Assembly: GCA_964344185.1 (NCBI GenBank)
Contig: CAYFMN010000012.1
Location: 38,450-102,449, forward strand
DNA from: JAJDAT01 sp964344185
Lineage (GTDB): Bacteria; Nitrospinota; Nitrospinia; Nitrospinales; JAJDAT01
Reading direction: 5' to 3'
Length of the DNA stretch: 64,000 bases
The position numbers were made by a program, and so were the translations under genes. The notes under the pieces were generated by a model, which saw only the letters and a program-made list of their open reading frames with translations, did no database searches and was not told where the DNA came from. Below are positions 31,641 through 41,657 of this stretch, piece by piece; position 1 is the first letter of the stretch, and every line of letters starts with the position of its first letter.

Positions 31641-33689
31641 CTAATTAAAGTTCCAGGTTAGTTTTCCATAAATACTTCGGGGGATTTCAGAATTGCTTCT
31701 GAGGGCGATTTGTCCTTCGGTGAACTCGGGGTGACTGGAGTCGTTGATATTTAAAATTCCCAAACTGAGTTCGATATTATTTTTCGGTTTCCAACCCAGG
31801 CGAACGTCCCATCGCACGTATGCGGGCACTCTCAGGTTCCCGACGCGGCCTATGTGGTAAATAGCGCTATCTAACTCCAGGTTGTTGGGTAAGTCTATAT
31901 AAGACCGGAAGTTCCACTGAAAACTTGGGGTATTGTCTTCCGTATTGGATGTGGAGTTATCTAGACTTGACGCTTTTGGTCTAAGGTCCATTTCTAACAG
32001 GTTAAATCCTAAATTCAATTCCCACCAGGAAGCGGGAATCCATTTAACCGCCCCCTCGACGCCAAAAGTTTCACCTTCTAACCCGTTTCTGAATCTTACA
32101 GGAATGACTAAATGAGAAGGAGAAGGGTCGGTTTCTAAAAAAGGAGTTTCGGGTTCGAAGGAATTTAAGTTGTCGTAGAAATTATAGAATAGAGCTAGAT
32201 CCATAAAAAGTTTGGAATCAGGAAGAAAACGGTATCCCAACTCGAAGGCCAGCAGATCTTCTGATTCAAAATCCTGATTAGGTAAAAGAGAAATCAAATT
32301 ACCTGAATTTGACGCAGATGGGACGACTAAAAAGTTGGCTCTAACGCCGTCATTGGAACGTGTAGGCATACGGACAGCGCGCGAAATGGCTCCCCAAAAT
32401 ACATGTTGGGAAGAGGGGGTATAAAGAACCCGGGAACTGGGTTGAAATTCTAAACCGGTGTAATTATTTAAATTGACTTTAGTTCCCAGGATGAATTTCA
32501 ACTGATCGTCAATCAGGTTGATTTCATCTTGCACAAACCCACTATGACGATAATTGGTTCTGCTTGTGGGGGCGTATTGACTGACAAAACTATTTTTAAA
32601 CGAATCGACAATGGAACGAACGCCGCCGCCCCAAACCAGCTCCTGTTTTGAGGTTAATTGGAACCGGTGTTGGAAGTCCAGATCGTAAGTTTCAATAAGA
32701 AACTTGAATTTTGTAGACGAAATTTCTTGTTGTTCCTTATTATAATAAGCTTGAAGTTTAAAACTTGAATCGTCGGAAATCTGCCTTTCCCAACGGGCGA
32801 GAACATTCGAACCGTCTATCAAAGTGTCTTGATTTAAAACTTCGGTGAAAGGAGAAGTTACGGATACCGGGGAACTATCTCTTCGTTCTCCGCTTTTACC
32901 GTCGTAATAATCTCCTTGAAGAGTTAACTTGTTTTTTTCCGTTAACTGTCCATCTATGCGAAATCCGGCTCGATAGGCTTCCCAGTTGTCGTGCGCTGGA
33001 GAGGTTGGGGTGTTTTCGAAATCGTCGCGGTCATAATATTTCCCGTAGGCTCTATAATGAAAACGGTCGGAAAGTTTGTCTCCATAACGGAGCGTGACGA
33101 AAGCGTTTTCAAGCGACCCTGAACCGCCGCTGACCATTCCACCTTGCGTTTCTTTAGAGTTTTTAGTGATGATATTGATGATTCCGTTTACGGCATTGGC
33201 TCCCCAAAGCGTTCCTCCCGGTCCACGGATAACTTCAATACGTAAGATGTCTTCTAAAACTACATCCAACTCGTCCCAAAATACCCCTCCGTTAACGTCG
33301 GAATAAACGGTTCGACCGTCGATTAAAACCAATAACTTATTGGCAAAGCGTTCCTGGAACCCTCGGCTGGAAATGGCCCAGGTGTTGGCGTTGACTTGTC
33401 CAACGTGCATTCCTGGAACAAGCCGCATCAATTCTGCAAGCGTCGTGTGGCCGGAACGGCGGATGTCTTTTGGAGTTATAACGTAAATCGCCGATGGCGC
33501 CTTAAACAAGTTTTCTTCTTTTTTGGAGACAGAGGTAACCGTTATTTTGGCCAGTTCATCAAAGGAAAGGTCCATCAATTTTTCCATTGAAGTCGAAGGA
33601 GGCGTTTGACCAAAAGCCGGGGTAGCTAAAGATAAGCAAATAGTCAGAAAAGCTGAGATGGTTTTTTGAGTTTTATTTGAAGCGCTCAT
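31641..33689 (-). CDS. TonB-dependent receptor of the YfiR/hybrid-kinase locus
   Basis: This 682-aa outer-membrane receptor has a signal peptide (ISAFLTICLSLATPAFG) and a short N-terminal segment typical of this group (LMDLSFDELAKITVTSVSKK). The plug domain includes SAIYVITPKDIRRSGH, GMHVGQVNANTWAISSRGFQ, KLLVLIDGRTVY and IEVIRGPGGTLWGANAVNGI. The barrel ends with RSIYGKLTWNFN, an aromatic C-terminus. The group is distinct from the ZnuD-like pair upstream. It is divergent from a YfiR-family gene and a hybrid kinase, a recurring arrangement in which the receptor is thought to signal or to import an unknown substrate. Confidence 0.88.
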   Translation of the reverse strand: MSASNKTQKTISAFLTICLSLATPAFGQTPPSTSMEKLMDLSFDELAKITVTSVSKKEENLFKAPSAIYVITPKDIRRSGHTTLAELMRLVPGMHVGQVNANTWAISSRGFQERFANKLLVLIDGRTVYSDVNGGVFWDELDVVLEDILRIEVIRGPGGTLWGANAVNGIINIITKNSKETQGGMVSGGSGSLENAFVTLRYGDKLSDRFHYRAYGKYYDRDDFENTPTSPAHDNWEAYRAGFRIDGQLTEKNKLTLQGDYYDGKSGERRDSSPVSVTSPFTEVLNQDTLIDGSNVLARWERQISDDSSFKLQAYYNKEQQEISSTKFKFLIETYDLDFQHRFQLTSKQELVWGGGVRSIVDSFKNSFVSQYAPTSRTNYRHSGFVQDEINLIDDQLKFILGTKVNLNNYTGLEFQPSSRVLYTPSSQHVFWGAISRAVRMPTRSNDGVRANFLVVPSASNSGNLISLLPNQDFESEDLLAFELGYRFLPDSKLFMDLALFYNFYDNLNSFEPETPFLETDPSPSHLVIPVRFRNGLEGETFGVEGAVKWIPASWWELNLGFNLLEMDLRPKASSLDNSTSNTEDNTPSFQWNFRSYIDLPNNLELDSAIYHIGRVGNLRVPAYVRWDVRLGWKPKNNIELSLGILNINDSSHPEFTEGQIALRSNSEIPRSIYGKLTWNFN

Positions 33690-33973
33690 CGTATCATTAA
33701 TAAGAGACTCTTACGTTTGTCTAGTAAGTTGTATCATTTTTCTTATTAGAATTTCTATTTTTTTGGTTCCTGGCTTGAAGCAATTTTATTTAGGATGAGG
33801 TTAAAAGTTTTTATGGAAAAAACAATTAAAGTATTATTGAAATTATTTGTAGATGTATAATATTGAGACGTACTACAAAGAGTTTTTAGTTTGTAAGTTT
33901 AAACTCCATATCGCGGTGAAAAATATTCCTTTCATGTTTGCCTTGAAGCGCTTTTCCAAAATTCTATGAACTA

Positions 33974-34534
33974 ATGATAAAACCACACTTTTCAACGCGA
34001 ATTCTTTTTTTTCTCCTCGCTTTACTTTTCTGGTGGTCTTATTTTTTTGTGAATTCTGCCAAAGCTTATTCGCAAGTTCCTTTGGAGTATCAGGTTAAAG
34101 CTGTTTACATCTATAAACTCTTAAAGTTTATTGAATGGCCTGGAAGGGATATTTCCCTGGAAGAATCGTTTCCTACGATTGGCGTTTTGGGCGACACTCC
34201 GTTGATTGAAGGCTTATCCGAGTTGAAAGCCAAAAACCCAAATTTTAAACCCAAAATAATCCAATTAGATTCATTGAATGAACTCCCTGTTTTGCATGTT
34301 TTGTTTGTCAGCGGTTCGGAAAATCTCGATCAGAAAAAAATCATATCTTCTATTAACGGGCAACCTGTCGTTACTTTTGGAGAGAACGAAAGTTTCCTCC
34401 AAAATGGAGGAATGATTAATTTCTTACTTGAGGCAGGTAAGGTTCGGTTCGATATAAACCTTAAGGAATTAAAAACTTCCGGTATCCGATTAAGCTCCAG
34501 GGCATTAAAAGCGGCCAACAGAATAATAAAATAA
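33974..34534 (+). CDS. YfiR/HmsC-family periplasmic protein (DUF4154)
   Basis: This 186-aa exported protein has a signal (ILFFLLALLFWWSYFFVNSAKA) and the YfiR domain with the diagnostic start YQVKAVYIYKLLKFIEWP. Later come VLFVSGSENLDQKKII, PVVTFGENESFLQNGGMINF and the close KTSGIRLSSRALKAAN. YfiR proteins repress partner diguanylate cyclases or kinases from the periplasm. Here the neighbour 16 bp downstream is a membrane hybrid histidine kinase with a CHASE8-like sensor, so YfiR probably modulates that kinase. It diverges from the TonB receptor gene. Confidence 0.87.
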   Translation: MIKPHFSTRILFFLLALLFWWSYFFVNSAKAYSQVPLEYQVKAVYIYKLLKFIEWPGRDISLEESFPTIGVLGDTPLIEGLSELKAKNPNFKPKIIQLDSLNELPVLHVLFVSGSENLDQKKIISSINGQPVVTFGENESFLQNGGMINFLLEAGKVRFDINLKELKTSGIRLSSRALKAANRIIK

Positions 34535-34550
34535 GTTTTCAAATCGTCCT

Positions 34551-37067
34551 ATGAAATTATTTAAGGATATACCAGTCAAGCAGAAGTTAATTCGTCTTAC
34601 CATGTTTTCTTGCGGACTGGCATTGTTTATTACCTACTTTGCTATGGGATCGTTTGAGTTTTTCTTTTCAAAGAGAATCATGATCCGTGAATTAAAAGGT
34701 ATAGCTAACATCATTGGAACCAACAGCGTAGCCGCCATTGAATTTAACGATCCAAAAATTGGAGAAGAAACTCTAAAAGCCTTAGACGCAGATTCCCAGA
34801 TCATTGCCTCAAAAATAATGAGAAACGACGGAACGGCGCTGGCTTCATATAAAAAAGGGACAGGTTCGGATGATTTTGAGCATGAAAGGTTTGGCGATAA
34901 GGAGGTTTATTTTACACAAAACTTCTGTTTCGTCGCTCAACCGATAATTTTTGAGGGGCAACAAATCGGAACCATATTCATCAAGGCCAGCCTGCAAAGG
35001 CTTTATGACAGCTTACTGGGAATTGCTGGGATTATGGCCATGGTTTTTATTTTTTCTTATTTCCTGGTCTATTTTTTGTTGTTTAAATTTCAGGGGGTTA
35101 TTACCCGGCCTGTTTACCATTTGGCCGGCATAGCGAAGCAAGTGGCCAGCCAAAAAAACTATTCCATTCGCGCGGTTAAAGAAAGTAATGATGAATTGGG
35201 ATTTTTAATTGAGCGGTTTAATGAAATGTTGGCCAAAATTGAGAAGGGAGACCAAGAGCTTAGAGATACCACTGTATCAAAAGAGTACGTTGAAAATATT
35301 CTAACGACTATGTCGGATTCTCTAGTCGTTATCACTCCTGAAACTGAAATTCAAACGGTCAATAGCGCGACATGTGATTTATTAGGATATAAAGCGAATG
35401 AATTAATTGGAAAAGAAATCGCGGTTATCGTTGCGGACGATGAAGACGCCGCCAGTAATTTTTTTGATTCTCAACTTTTTTTTAAAAATTTTGTTTCGAA
35501 TGAAGGAATTATCTCTAATCAGGAAGCGAACTTTTTATCCAAAACCGGCAGGAAAATTCCTGTTCTCTATTCAGCGTCGATAATGCGGGATAAAAACGGA
35601 AAAACTATTGGAGCTGTGGTCACATTCGATGATATTTCCGCTCTAAAGGCGGGAGAAGAAAAGCTCAAGCTTGCTAAAGAAGCCGCCGAAAAAGCCAACC
35701 AAGCAAAATCCTTGTTCCTTGCAAATATGAGCCATGAAATTCGAACGCCTTTGAATGCAATCCTTGGATATTCGCAGATTTTGATGAGAAAAAGAGAACT
35801 GGACAAAGAAACCAAAAGCAATCTTAGAACTATCGATTCTAGTGGGAAAAATCTTTTAATTATGATTAATGAAATTTTGGATCTTTCCAAAATTGAATCC
35901 GGAAAGATGGAATTACAACCCGTTGTTTTCAAACTCAATGAATTAATTCATGATTTGGAAAAACTGTTTGATCTCAGGTGCAGGCAAAAGAAACTAAACT
36001 GGGTTTCATCAAAACTTTCCGAGCAAATAGTTGTTTATGGCGATCAGGTCAAGTTAAGGCAAGTTTTGATCAATCTTTTGGGCAATGCCGTAAAATTTAC
36101 CGACTCAGGTCAGGTCTCATTAAATATAAAGGCTTTGAAGGAAGATCGGTATTTGTTTGAAGTTATTGATACCGGACCGGGTATTCCCCTTGAGAGTCAG
36201 CAGAGAATTTTTTCTCCTTTTGAACAAGTGGAAACCGAATTCAAAAAAGGAGGCACCGGACTGGGATTGGCCATTTCCAAAAAACAGCTTGAGCTTATGG
36301 GAGCGGAATTACTCCTAAAATCCAACTTCGGAGAAGGCGCTAACTTTTACTTTACAGTGCATCTTCCACCGGGAAATAAAGAACTCATTACCGAAAACCT
36401 TTCCAAGAAGGTTCTCCATTTGTCGCCTGGCTATCAGGTAAAGGCTTTAGTTGTGGATGATGTAAAGGAAAACCAGGAGGTCTTATTAAAACTTTTGCTC
36501 GATATTGGCGTGGAAGTTATTGAGGCGAAAGATGGGAAGGAAGGAATTGAAAAAGTCAGGAAATATCTTCCTGATATTATTTTTATGGATATGCGTATGC
36601 CGGTAATGAGTGGAGAGGAATCCATAAAGGCAATTCAGGATGAATTTGGAAATGACAGGTTCAAATTTGTAGCTATAACCGCTTCAGCATTTGGGCGTCC
36701 GCGTCAATATTATTTCGCTAGAGGGTTTCATGAGTTTATTTCCAAACCCTTCCGCGATATTGAAATTTTCCATTGCTTATCCGAATTGCTCGAGGTGGAG
36801 TTCATTTATGGAGAAGATGAAGCTGACGAAGGAGAAACTTTGGAACTTGATAAGATAGACTTGAGCCAAATCACTCTTCCCAACGCTTTATACTTGGAAT
36901 TAAAAAGTTCTGTAGATTTAGGTAATATCACTGGAATCGAACGTTTAATAAATGAATTGAGACTAATGGGAGGAGACTTCAATATTTTGGCTGAGCTTTT
37001 TGAACAGTTATTGCAGAAATATGATCTGGAGGGACTTTATAACCTCTTGGAGCGGATCAATTGTTAA
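34551..37067 (+). CDS. CHASE8-HAMP-PAS hybrid sensor histidine kinase
   Basis: This 838-aa protein has an N-terminal helix (LTMFSCGLALFITYFAMGSF), a CHASE8-like periplasmic domain (IANIIGTNSVAAIEFNDP), a second helix (about residues 158-180) and a HAMP linker. A PAS domain (about 245-370) precedes HisKA with the phosphorylated His in MSHEIRTPLN near residue 397. HATPase_c boxes follow (NLLGNAVKFT, DTGPGIP, GTGLGLAI). A receiver domain has phospho-Asp in IIFMDMRMP (about residue 679), and a C-terminal helical stretch follows. There is no DNA-binding output, so a separate regulator must exist elsewhere. It follows the YfiR gene by 16 bp. This trio likely links envelope state to a phosphorelay. 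Confidence 0.93.
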   Translation: MKLFKDIPVKQKLIRLTMFSCGLALFITYFAMGSFEFFFSKRIMIRELKGIANIIGTNSVAAIEFNDPKIGEETLKALDADSQIIASKIMRNDGTALASYKKGTGSDDFEHERFGDKEVYFTQNFCFVAQPIIFEGQQIGTIFIKASLQRLYDSLLGIAGIMAMVFIFSYFLVYFLLFKFQGVITRPVYHLAGIAKQVASQKNYSIRAVKESNDELGFLIERFNEMLAKIEKGDQELRDTTVSKEYVENILTTMSDSLVVITPETEIQTVNSATCDLLGYKANELIGKEIAVIVADDEDAASNFFDSQLFFKNFVSNEGIISNQEANFLSKTGRKIPVLYSASIMRDKNGKTIGAVVTFDDISALKAGEEKLKLAKEAAEKANQAKSLFLANMSHEIRTPLNAILGYSQILMRKRELDKETKSNLRTIDSSGKNLLIMINEILDLSKIESGKMELQPVVFKLNELIHDLEKLFDLRCRQKKLNWVSSKLSEQIVVYGDQVKLRQVLINLLGNAVKFTDSGQVSLNIKALKEDRYLFEVIDTGPGIPLESQQRIFSPFEQVETEFKKGGTGLGLAISKKQLELMGAELLLKSNFGEGANFYFTVHLPPGNKELITENLSKKVLHLSPGYQVKALVVDDVKENQEVLLKLLLDIGVEVIEAKDGKEGIEKVRKYLPDIIFMDMRMPVMSGEESIKAIQDEFGNDRFKFVAITASAFGRPRQYYFARGFHEFISKPFRDIEIFHCLSELLEVEFIYGEDEADEGETLELDKIDLSQITLPNALYLELKSSVDLGNITGIERLINELRLMGGDFNILAELFEQLLQKYDLEGLYNLLERINC

Positions 37068-37158
37068 CTCCGAATTTTAGTTTTCTAAGTAAAGGGCCGT
37101 GTAGAAGCTTGGGCTACTTAATTTCCTTTGTTAATCATAAACTTGTTTTGTAGACGGA

Positions 37159-39849
37159 TTATCCTGTAACTCCCAACCCGCAGGCGATTGCATTTACGCT
37201 CAACAATAATTTTGGGAGCATTTTCGACTTGATCTCCGGATCGGAATTTCGCCAACTGCGCAACATATCAATTTGATTTTTATGCAACGAATCTAAAAAT
37301 TTCAAGCGAGCGGCTTGCAGCTCATCCCCATTATTGTTATTGATAGAAGGCGATAATTTCTCCAGCGACATTTTAGCGCGTTGATGTTCTTCGAAAATCA
37401 TTTCAAGAAACTTATTCTTTATGTTCTGATCGACAACCAATTCCGCATAGGCTCGCATTATTTTTGCATCGGTCATAAGAAGGCTGGATCTAATATTTTC
37501 TATCAAATGGCTCAATACCCACGAATCGGAGTATCCTGATTTTAAATAATCAAAACTTTCCGGTTCTTGTTCTATAAGATTTTCCAATGCCGAGCCAAAA
37601 CCATACCAGCCCGAAATAAAAAAACGGGCTTGCCCCCAACCAAAGACCCAGGGAATCGCTCTCAAATCTTTTAACGATTGCTGTCCGCTACGCCTTGTTG
37701 GGCGGGACCCAATGAAACTGGATTCAATCGCGTCAATTGGAGTCGCTTGACGAAAAAATTCAATAAACCCATCCGTATTAAGCAGAGATTCGTAATGGGT
37801 TTGATTGTCGATTGAAATTTTATTCATTATCGATTCAAGTTTCGATATATTGGCATGGCGTTGTTGACTTGTTAACGAGGCTTCCAAAGCTCCGGCGGTC
37901 ATAAGCTCCAGGTTGTATTCGGCGTTTAATCGGTTGGCGTATTTTTGGGAAATTGTTTCGCCTTGTTCGGTCATTCTAAAACCGCCTTCTAAACTTTGAG
38001 GGGGGAGGGCGTTAAGGAATCTATAGGTAGGGGCGGCTCCGCGGCTAACAGATCCACCGCGCCCATGAAAGAACTGAATTGCGACTCCGTGTCGATCTCC
38101 AACTTCTATAAGTTCTTTTTGGACGCAATAAAGGTTCCATAAACTACTAAAAGCGCCGCCGTCTTTGTTGCTGTCGCTATAACCGATCATAACCTGGATA
38201 GACGGTTTTTTACTTTTATTCGAACTCTGCCAATAGGGAAGGCTGCGTTGGGTTGTCGGATGAGATAAAAAATCGTCTAAAATAATTGGAGCTTGTTTTA
38301 GGTCGTCAATCGTTTCAAATAACGGCACAATCGGCAATTGACAAATAAGCCCTTCTTTCGATTGACAGGCGATGCCTGTTTCCCTCGCTAAAAGGTAAAC
38401 GGTTAATAAATCCAAAACGCTGCGAGTCATACTGACGATAATCGAACCTATACCAGAGGGACCATGACGTTCTAATTCCTGCGTGAGTATTTTGTACAGA
38501 TCCAAACAGTCTTTAGCTTCCGCGCCTAATAGCGTGGGATTATTGCAGAAGGGGCGGGAGGATTTCAATTCTTCGTTTATTATGCGTAAACGGCGCTCAT
38601 GGTCTCCGGAAGCGTATTCATTGCTATCGATTCCCGCCGATTCAAAAAACTGAATAAGCGCTGATTCGTGAAATTGACTGTTTTGCCGGATATCCAAACT
38701 GGCGAGGTGGAAGCCAAAAGTTTGAACGCATCTTAAAATGGGATTGAGGTCTTTGACCGCAATTTTTTTCGCCTTTGCTTCAAATAAACAATCTCTCAAC
38801 ACAATGAGGTCGTCGCTTAACTTACTTGCGGAAGAATAACTCGTATCCGGTTCTCCAGGTAATTGCGCGACAATCAGATTGACCGTTTGCCGCCAGGGTT
38901 CTTTTTTATTTCGGTTTGCCGCGACCTCTCCAACGACTCCAAGTTTTTTGATTGCCTCTTCGTTCCAAAGTAGCAATTTTTTTGGAACTGTCGTAAGAGT
39001 TTCAGACAAACTCAGCTTTCTACCCAGTTCGACAAGGCGCCTCTTTAACATAGCAACGGATTTTTTGCGCATATCTGCAAGGCTTTCCCTTGTTACTTCG
39101 GCTGTCACCAGGGGATGACCGTCTCTATCCCCACCCACCCAACTACCAAAAGTAATTTTGGGCAACCCATCTGGAAAATCTATCAGATTTTTCGGAAATT
39201 GTTTTTGTTCCCAGGCCCAAACCAGCCTGCGGTCAAGCTCCTGTAATACGTCGGGAAACACGTTTGTAAAATAATGTATGACATTTCTGCGTTCGTCTGA
39301 AATGCCAGGTTTTTCCAGATAGATTTCGCCAGTATAAAATAATCGCTCAAGCTCTGTTTTAATTTCTTCTTTTAAGTTCGAGAGTTCGGAGGGAGTCCAA
39401 ACGGAATTCTCCTTTTTTACCAGGAGTAAATAAATTCTTCTATGATGTTCCAATACGGTTATACGCTTGGCTTCTGTGGGATGAGCTGTCAGAACGGGTT
39501 CGATTTGTATGCGGGATAATTGATCGGCTATCTGTTCGGGGTTGTGGCCTTGTTCAACCAGTTGGTTGAATGCGTAGAGCCATAAGCCGGGAATTTTGTC
39601 CAAAGCCCCTTCGGTTTCAAACTTTCTTCGCTCCTGGACAATGGCGTTTTGTTCGGCCATATTGATGAGTTGGAAAAGAATGGAATAGGCTTGCATGTCT
39701 TTTTCAGACAGTTTCCTCCCGGTAACCAGCTCGCCGTTTTCTATCTGAAAAGAAGAAGCCAGGGAATCTTCTCCCAAATCTTTTAAGACTTCGACAAAGC
39801 AGTCCAATAAAAACTTAAAATCTTCAATTCTTTTGCTGCTCATAAACAT
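37159..39849 (-). CDS. ppc: Phosphoenolpyruvate carboxylase
   Basis: This protein of about 896 aa carboxylates PEP to oxaloacetate. Catalytic regions are intact: VLTAHPTEAKR (first active-site His near residue 123), GSWVGGDRDGHP, the second His motif FFHGRGGSVSRGAAP, GYSDSNKDGG and the RAIPWVFGW...R region. The C-terminus is ACGLGVTG; canonical enzymes end in NTG, so the last residues differ a little. I use ATG 39849; ATG 39843 is equally possible, and a TTG at 39888 is unlikely. It is monocistronic. The enzyme replenishes the TCA cycle or serves carbon fixation. Confidence 0.94.
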   Translation of the reverse strand: MFMSSKRIEDFKFLLDCFVEVLKDLGEDSLASSFQIENGELVTGRKLSEKDMQAYSILFQLINMAEQNAIVQERRKFETEGALDKIPGLWLYAFNQLVEQGHNPEQIADQLSRIQIEPVLTAHPTEAKRITVLEHHRRIYLLLVKKENSVWTPSELSNLKEEIKTELERLFYTGEIYLEKPGISDERRNVIHYFTNVFPDVLQELDRRLVWAWEQKQFPKNLIDFPDGLPKITFGSWVGGDRDGHPLVTAEVTRESLADMRKKSVAMLKRRLVELGRKLSLSETLTTVPKKLLLWNEEAIKKLGVVGEVAANRNKKEPWRQTVNLIVAQLPGEPDTSYSSASKLSDDLIVLRDCLFEAKAKKIAVKDLNPILRCVQTFGFHLASLDIRQNSQFHESALIQFFESAGIDSNEYASGDHERRLRIINEELKSSRPFCNNPTLLGAEAKDCLDLYKILTQELERHGPSGIGSIIVSMTRSVLDLLTVYLLARETGIACQSKEGLICQLPIVPLFETIDDLKQAPIILDDFLSHPTTQRSLPYWQSSNKSKKPSIQVMIGYSDSNKDGGAFSSLWNLYCVQKELIEVGDRHGVAIQFFHGRGGSVSRGAAPTYRFLNALPPQSLEGGFRMTEQGETISQKYANRLNAEYNLELMTAGALEASLTSQQRHANISKLESIMNKISIDNQTHYESLLNTDGFIEFFRQATPIDAIESSFIGSRPTRRSGQQSLKDLRAIPWVFGWGQARFFISGWYGFGSALENLIEQEPESFDYLKSGYSDSWVLSHLIENIRSSLLMTDAKIMRAYAELVVDQNIKNKFLEMIFEEHQRAKMSLEKLSPSINNNNGDELQAARLKFLDSLHKNQIDMLRSWRNSDPEIKSKMLPKLLLSVNAIACGLGVTG

Positions 39850-40256
39850 TGTTGGAGGTAAGTGAGTTAAAAAAAGAACGAGGCGCAAAACGCCGTAAAT
39901 TAATTAAACTTAAACCGGGCGTTATTGCAAGGAAGAATTTACGTTTTTAAAGAATGTTTCTGTATGAGATTTACCGCTATTTAAAGGACAATTAGTATAG
40001 GAAGCAGAGTTAGTTGTTCGACTTGAGTTCATCGAAAACAGAATTTTGATTTTTTTCCCATCTTTGTACAATAAAGCTCCCTTTGGTTAGCCTGGATTTT
40101 TTATTTTAAGGTATAAAAAATTATTCTGCGCTTCCTGTGGATTCTTCAGCTAAATATTTTCTTTGCGCCCTTCGCGGCTTTGCGGTAAAAAGCTTTTATG
40201 TTTTTGAATCGAGGGAAACTCATTCCAGGTTGGTTTTTTAGAAAAGGATAAATTAC
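39850..40256. other. Intergenic, about 400 bp
   Basis: No gene is supported. GCGCCCTTCGCGGCTTTGCGG at 40166-40186 forms a small GC-rich imperfect repeat of a type seen scattered in environmental genomes. A promoter for the plus-strand dehydrogenase could lie here, but no clear boxes stand out. Confidence 0.35.
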
Positions 40257-41150
40257 ATGAACGAAAGTAAACGCATCGGATTTGTGGGGGTAGGGCGTAT
40301 GGGCGCCAACATGGCTCGGCGTCTTAAAGATAAAGGTTATGTTATTGCGGCTGTTTACGATTGTTATACAGAAGGCGCAGAATCGTTGGCGAAAGAACTA
40401 TCCTGTGAAGCGGTAAATTCGTCGGCGCGGGTGGCGGCATTGAGCGATGTCATTCTGACGGTGATAACAGACGATGCGGCCATGTACGAGATTTTTGCCG
40501 AAGATAGAGCAACAAGCTTACTTGCCCATGCCAAAGGCCGGTTGTTTTTAAATTTTGCCACGCTCAGTCCGGAAGCTCACATAAAGGTTGGGATGCTGGT
40601 TGAGAAACACGGCGGTTCCAACCTGGAAGCTCTAATGGCCAGCAGTATTCCACAAGCGAGGGAAGGAACGCTTTATCTTATGTGCGGCGGTAAAAAATCA
40701 GTTTTCGAACAATCGAAGCCGATATTGGAAGATTTGAGTTCAAAGCTTCTTTATGTGGGGCCTGCCGGAGAGGCGGCAAAGGTTAAAGCGTTGGTCAATA
40801 TGGTTATGAACAGCAACACGGCGGCGTTGGCGGAAGGCTTGGGGCTTGGCGATGCGCTTGGGTTGGATTTGACGATGCTCCGCGAAGTATTCGGCGAGAC
40901 TGGCGCGGCTTCGCGGGTTCTGGAAACCGACGGCGAAGACATGCAGATTAGGGATCATGAATGTTATTTCTCCGCCGCCCATGCCGCTAAAGATTCCGAT
41001 ATTGCTCTGAAGTTAGCGGAATCTGCGGGATTAAAATTGCCGGTAGCTCAAGCCACTTTCGACCAATATGAAAGCCTTATCAAATCCGGGAAAGGGCATC
41101 TCGATAAATCAGGCGTCGCCGAATTGGTATTTAAAGGGCGCATGGAATAA
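40257..41150 (+). CDS. NAD(P)-dependent beta-hydroxyacid dehydrogenase (HIBADH family)
   Basis: This 297-aa oxidoreductase has the N-terminal Rossmann motif GFVGVGRMGANMARRL (residues 8-23) and the 6-phosphogluconate dehydrogenase-type C-terminal domain. The catalytic Lys lies in AAKVKALVNMVMNS and the substrate region is NFATLSPEAHIKVG with ASSIPQAREGTLYLMCGG. The group includes 3-hydroxyisobutyrate, tartronate semialdehyde and glyoxylate/succinic semialdehyde reductases. The sequence does not decide among these. The ATG at 40257 has AAAAGGA about nine bases upstream. It stands alone, and a short dispersed repeat follows it. Confidence 0.9.
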   Translation: MNESKRIGFVGVGRMGANMARRLKDKGYVIAAVYDCYTEGAESLAKELSCEAVNSSARVAALSDVILTVITDDAAMYEIFAEDRATSLLAHAKGRLFLNFATLSPEAHIKVGMLVEKHGGSNLEALMASSIPQAREGTLYLMCGGKKSVFEQSKPILEDLSSKLLYVGPAGEAAKVKALVNMVMNSNTAALAEGLGLGDALGLDLTMLREVFGETGAASRVLETDGEDMQIRDHECYFSAAHAAKDSDIALKLAESAGLKLPVAQATFDQYESLIKSGKGHLDKSGVAELVFKGRME

Positions 41151-41160
41151 GGAGTTTTTT

Positions 41161-41237
41161 TATTAAATCGAGGCGAGATTCTTCCTCATCGTTTAAGCGA
41201 TTCGTCAGAATGACATGCGATAGGAGTTGCGCTAAAT
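41161..41237. repeat. Short dispersed repeat, copy 1
   Basis: About 77 bp (AGGCGAGATTCTTCCTCATC, then AAGCGATTCGTCAGAA, ending TAGGAGTTGCGCTAAAT) recur at 63227-63304 with over four-fifths identity. Both copies sit downstream of a gene. It is a REP-like intergenic sequence. Confidence 0.7.
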
Positions 41238-41370
41238 AGAACCATCATTTGCTTAACGTTATTCTTAATATTCCTTTTCCTTCATAAAATCTTAACTGGT
41301 ATAACGTTCCCGCAAGCGGTATATTGGTATTTAGATCGTAATTACAACTTCTCTCTACACCGCTAACGCT

Positions 41371-41649
41371 ATGTCTAAAGTCAAACGAGTTATTCTAGAT
41401 GTTTTAAAGCCTCACCATCCCAGTTCTCTTGATTTTGCCAAGGCTATTGCCGACCAGGAAAATCATTGCAACGTAAAACTCACCGTTGAAGAAGTGGACG
41501 AAAAAACCGAATCTATCCTTCTTGATATTGACGGAGAAGATATCGATTTCGACGCCATCGTCGATACGATCAAAAATTTGGGCGGGTCTTTGCATAGCAT
41601 TGATAGAGTGGAAGTTGAAGGTTCGGAAGCCCCGCCTAAAGTGGAATAA
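41371..41649 (+). CDS. DUF211 protein
   Basis: This 92-aa protein matches DUF211: KRVILDVLKPHHPSSLDFAK, NVKLTVEEVDEKTESILLDI and LGGSLHSIDRVEVEG. It has a ferredoxin-like, ACT-like fold and probably oligomerises into a ring. Family members are common in archaea and scattered bacteria, where they often sit next to a VIT/CCC1-type membrane transporter, as here. A link to metal homeostasis or small-molecule sensing is proposed from that context only. The VIT-like gene starts 8 bp after the stop. Confidence 0.85.
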   Translation: MSKVKRVILDVLKPHHPSSLDFAKAIADQENHCNVKLTVEEVDEKTESILLDIDGEDIDFDAIVDTIKNLGGSLHSIDRVEVEGSEAPPKVE

Positions 41650-41657
41650 TGTAATCT

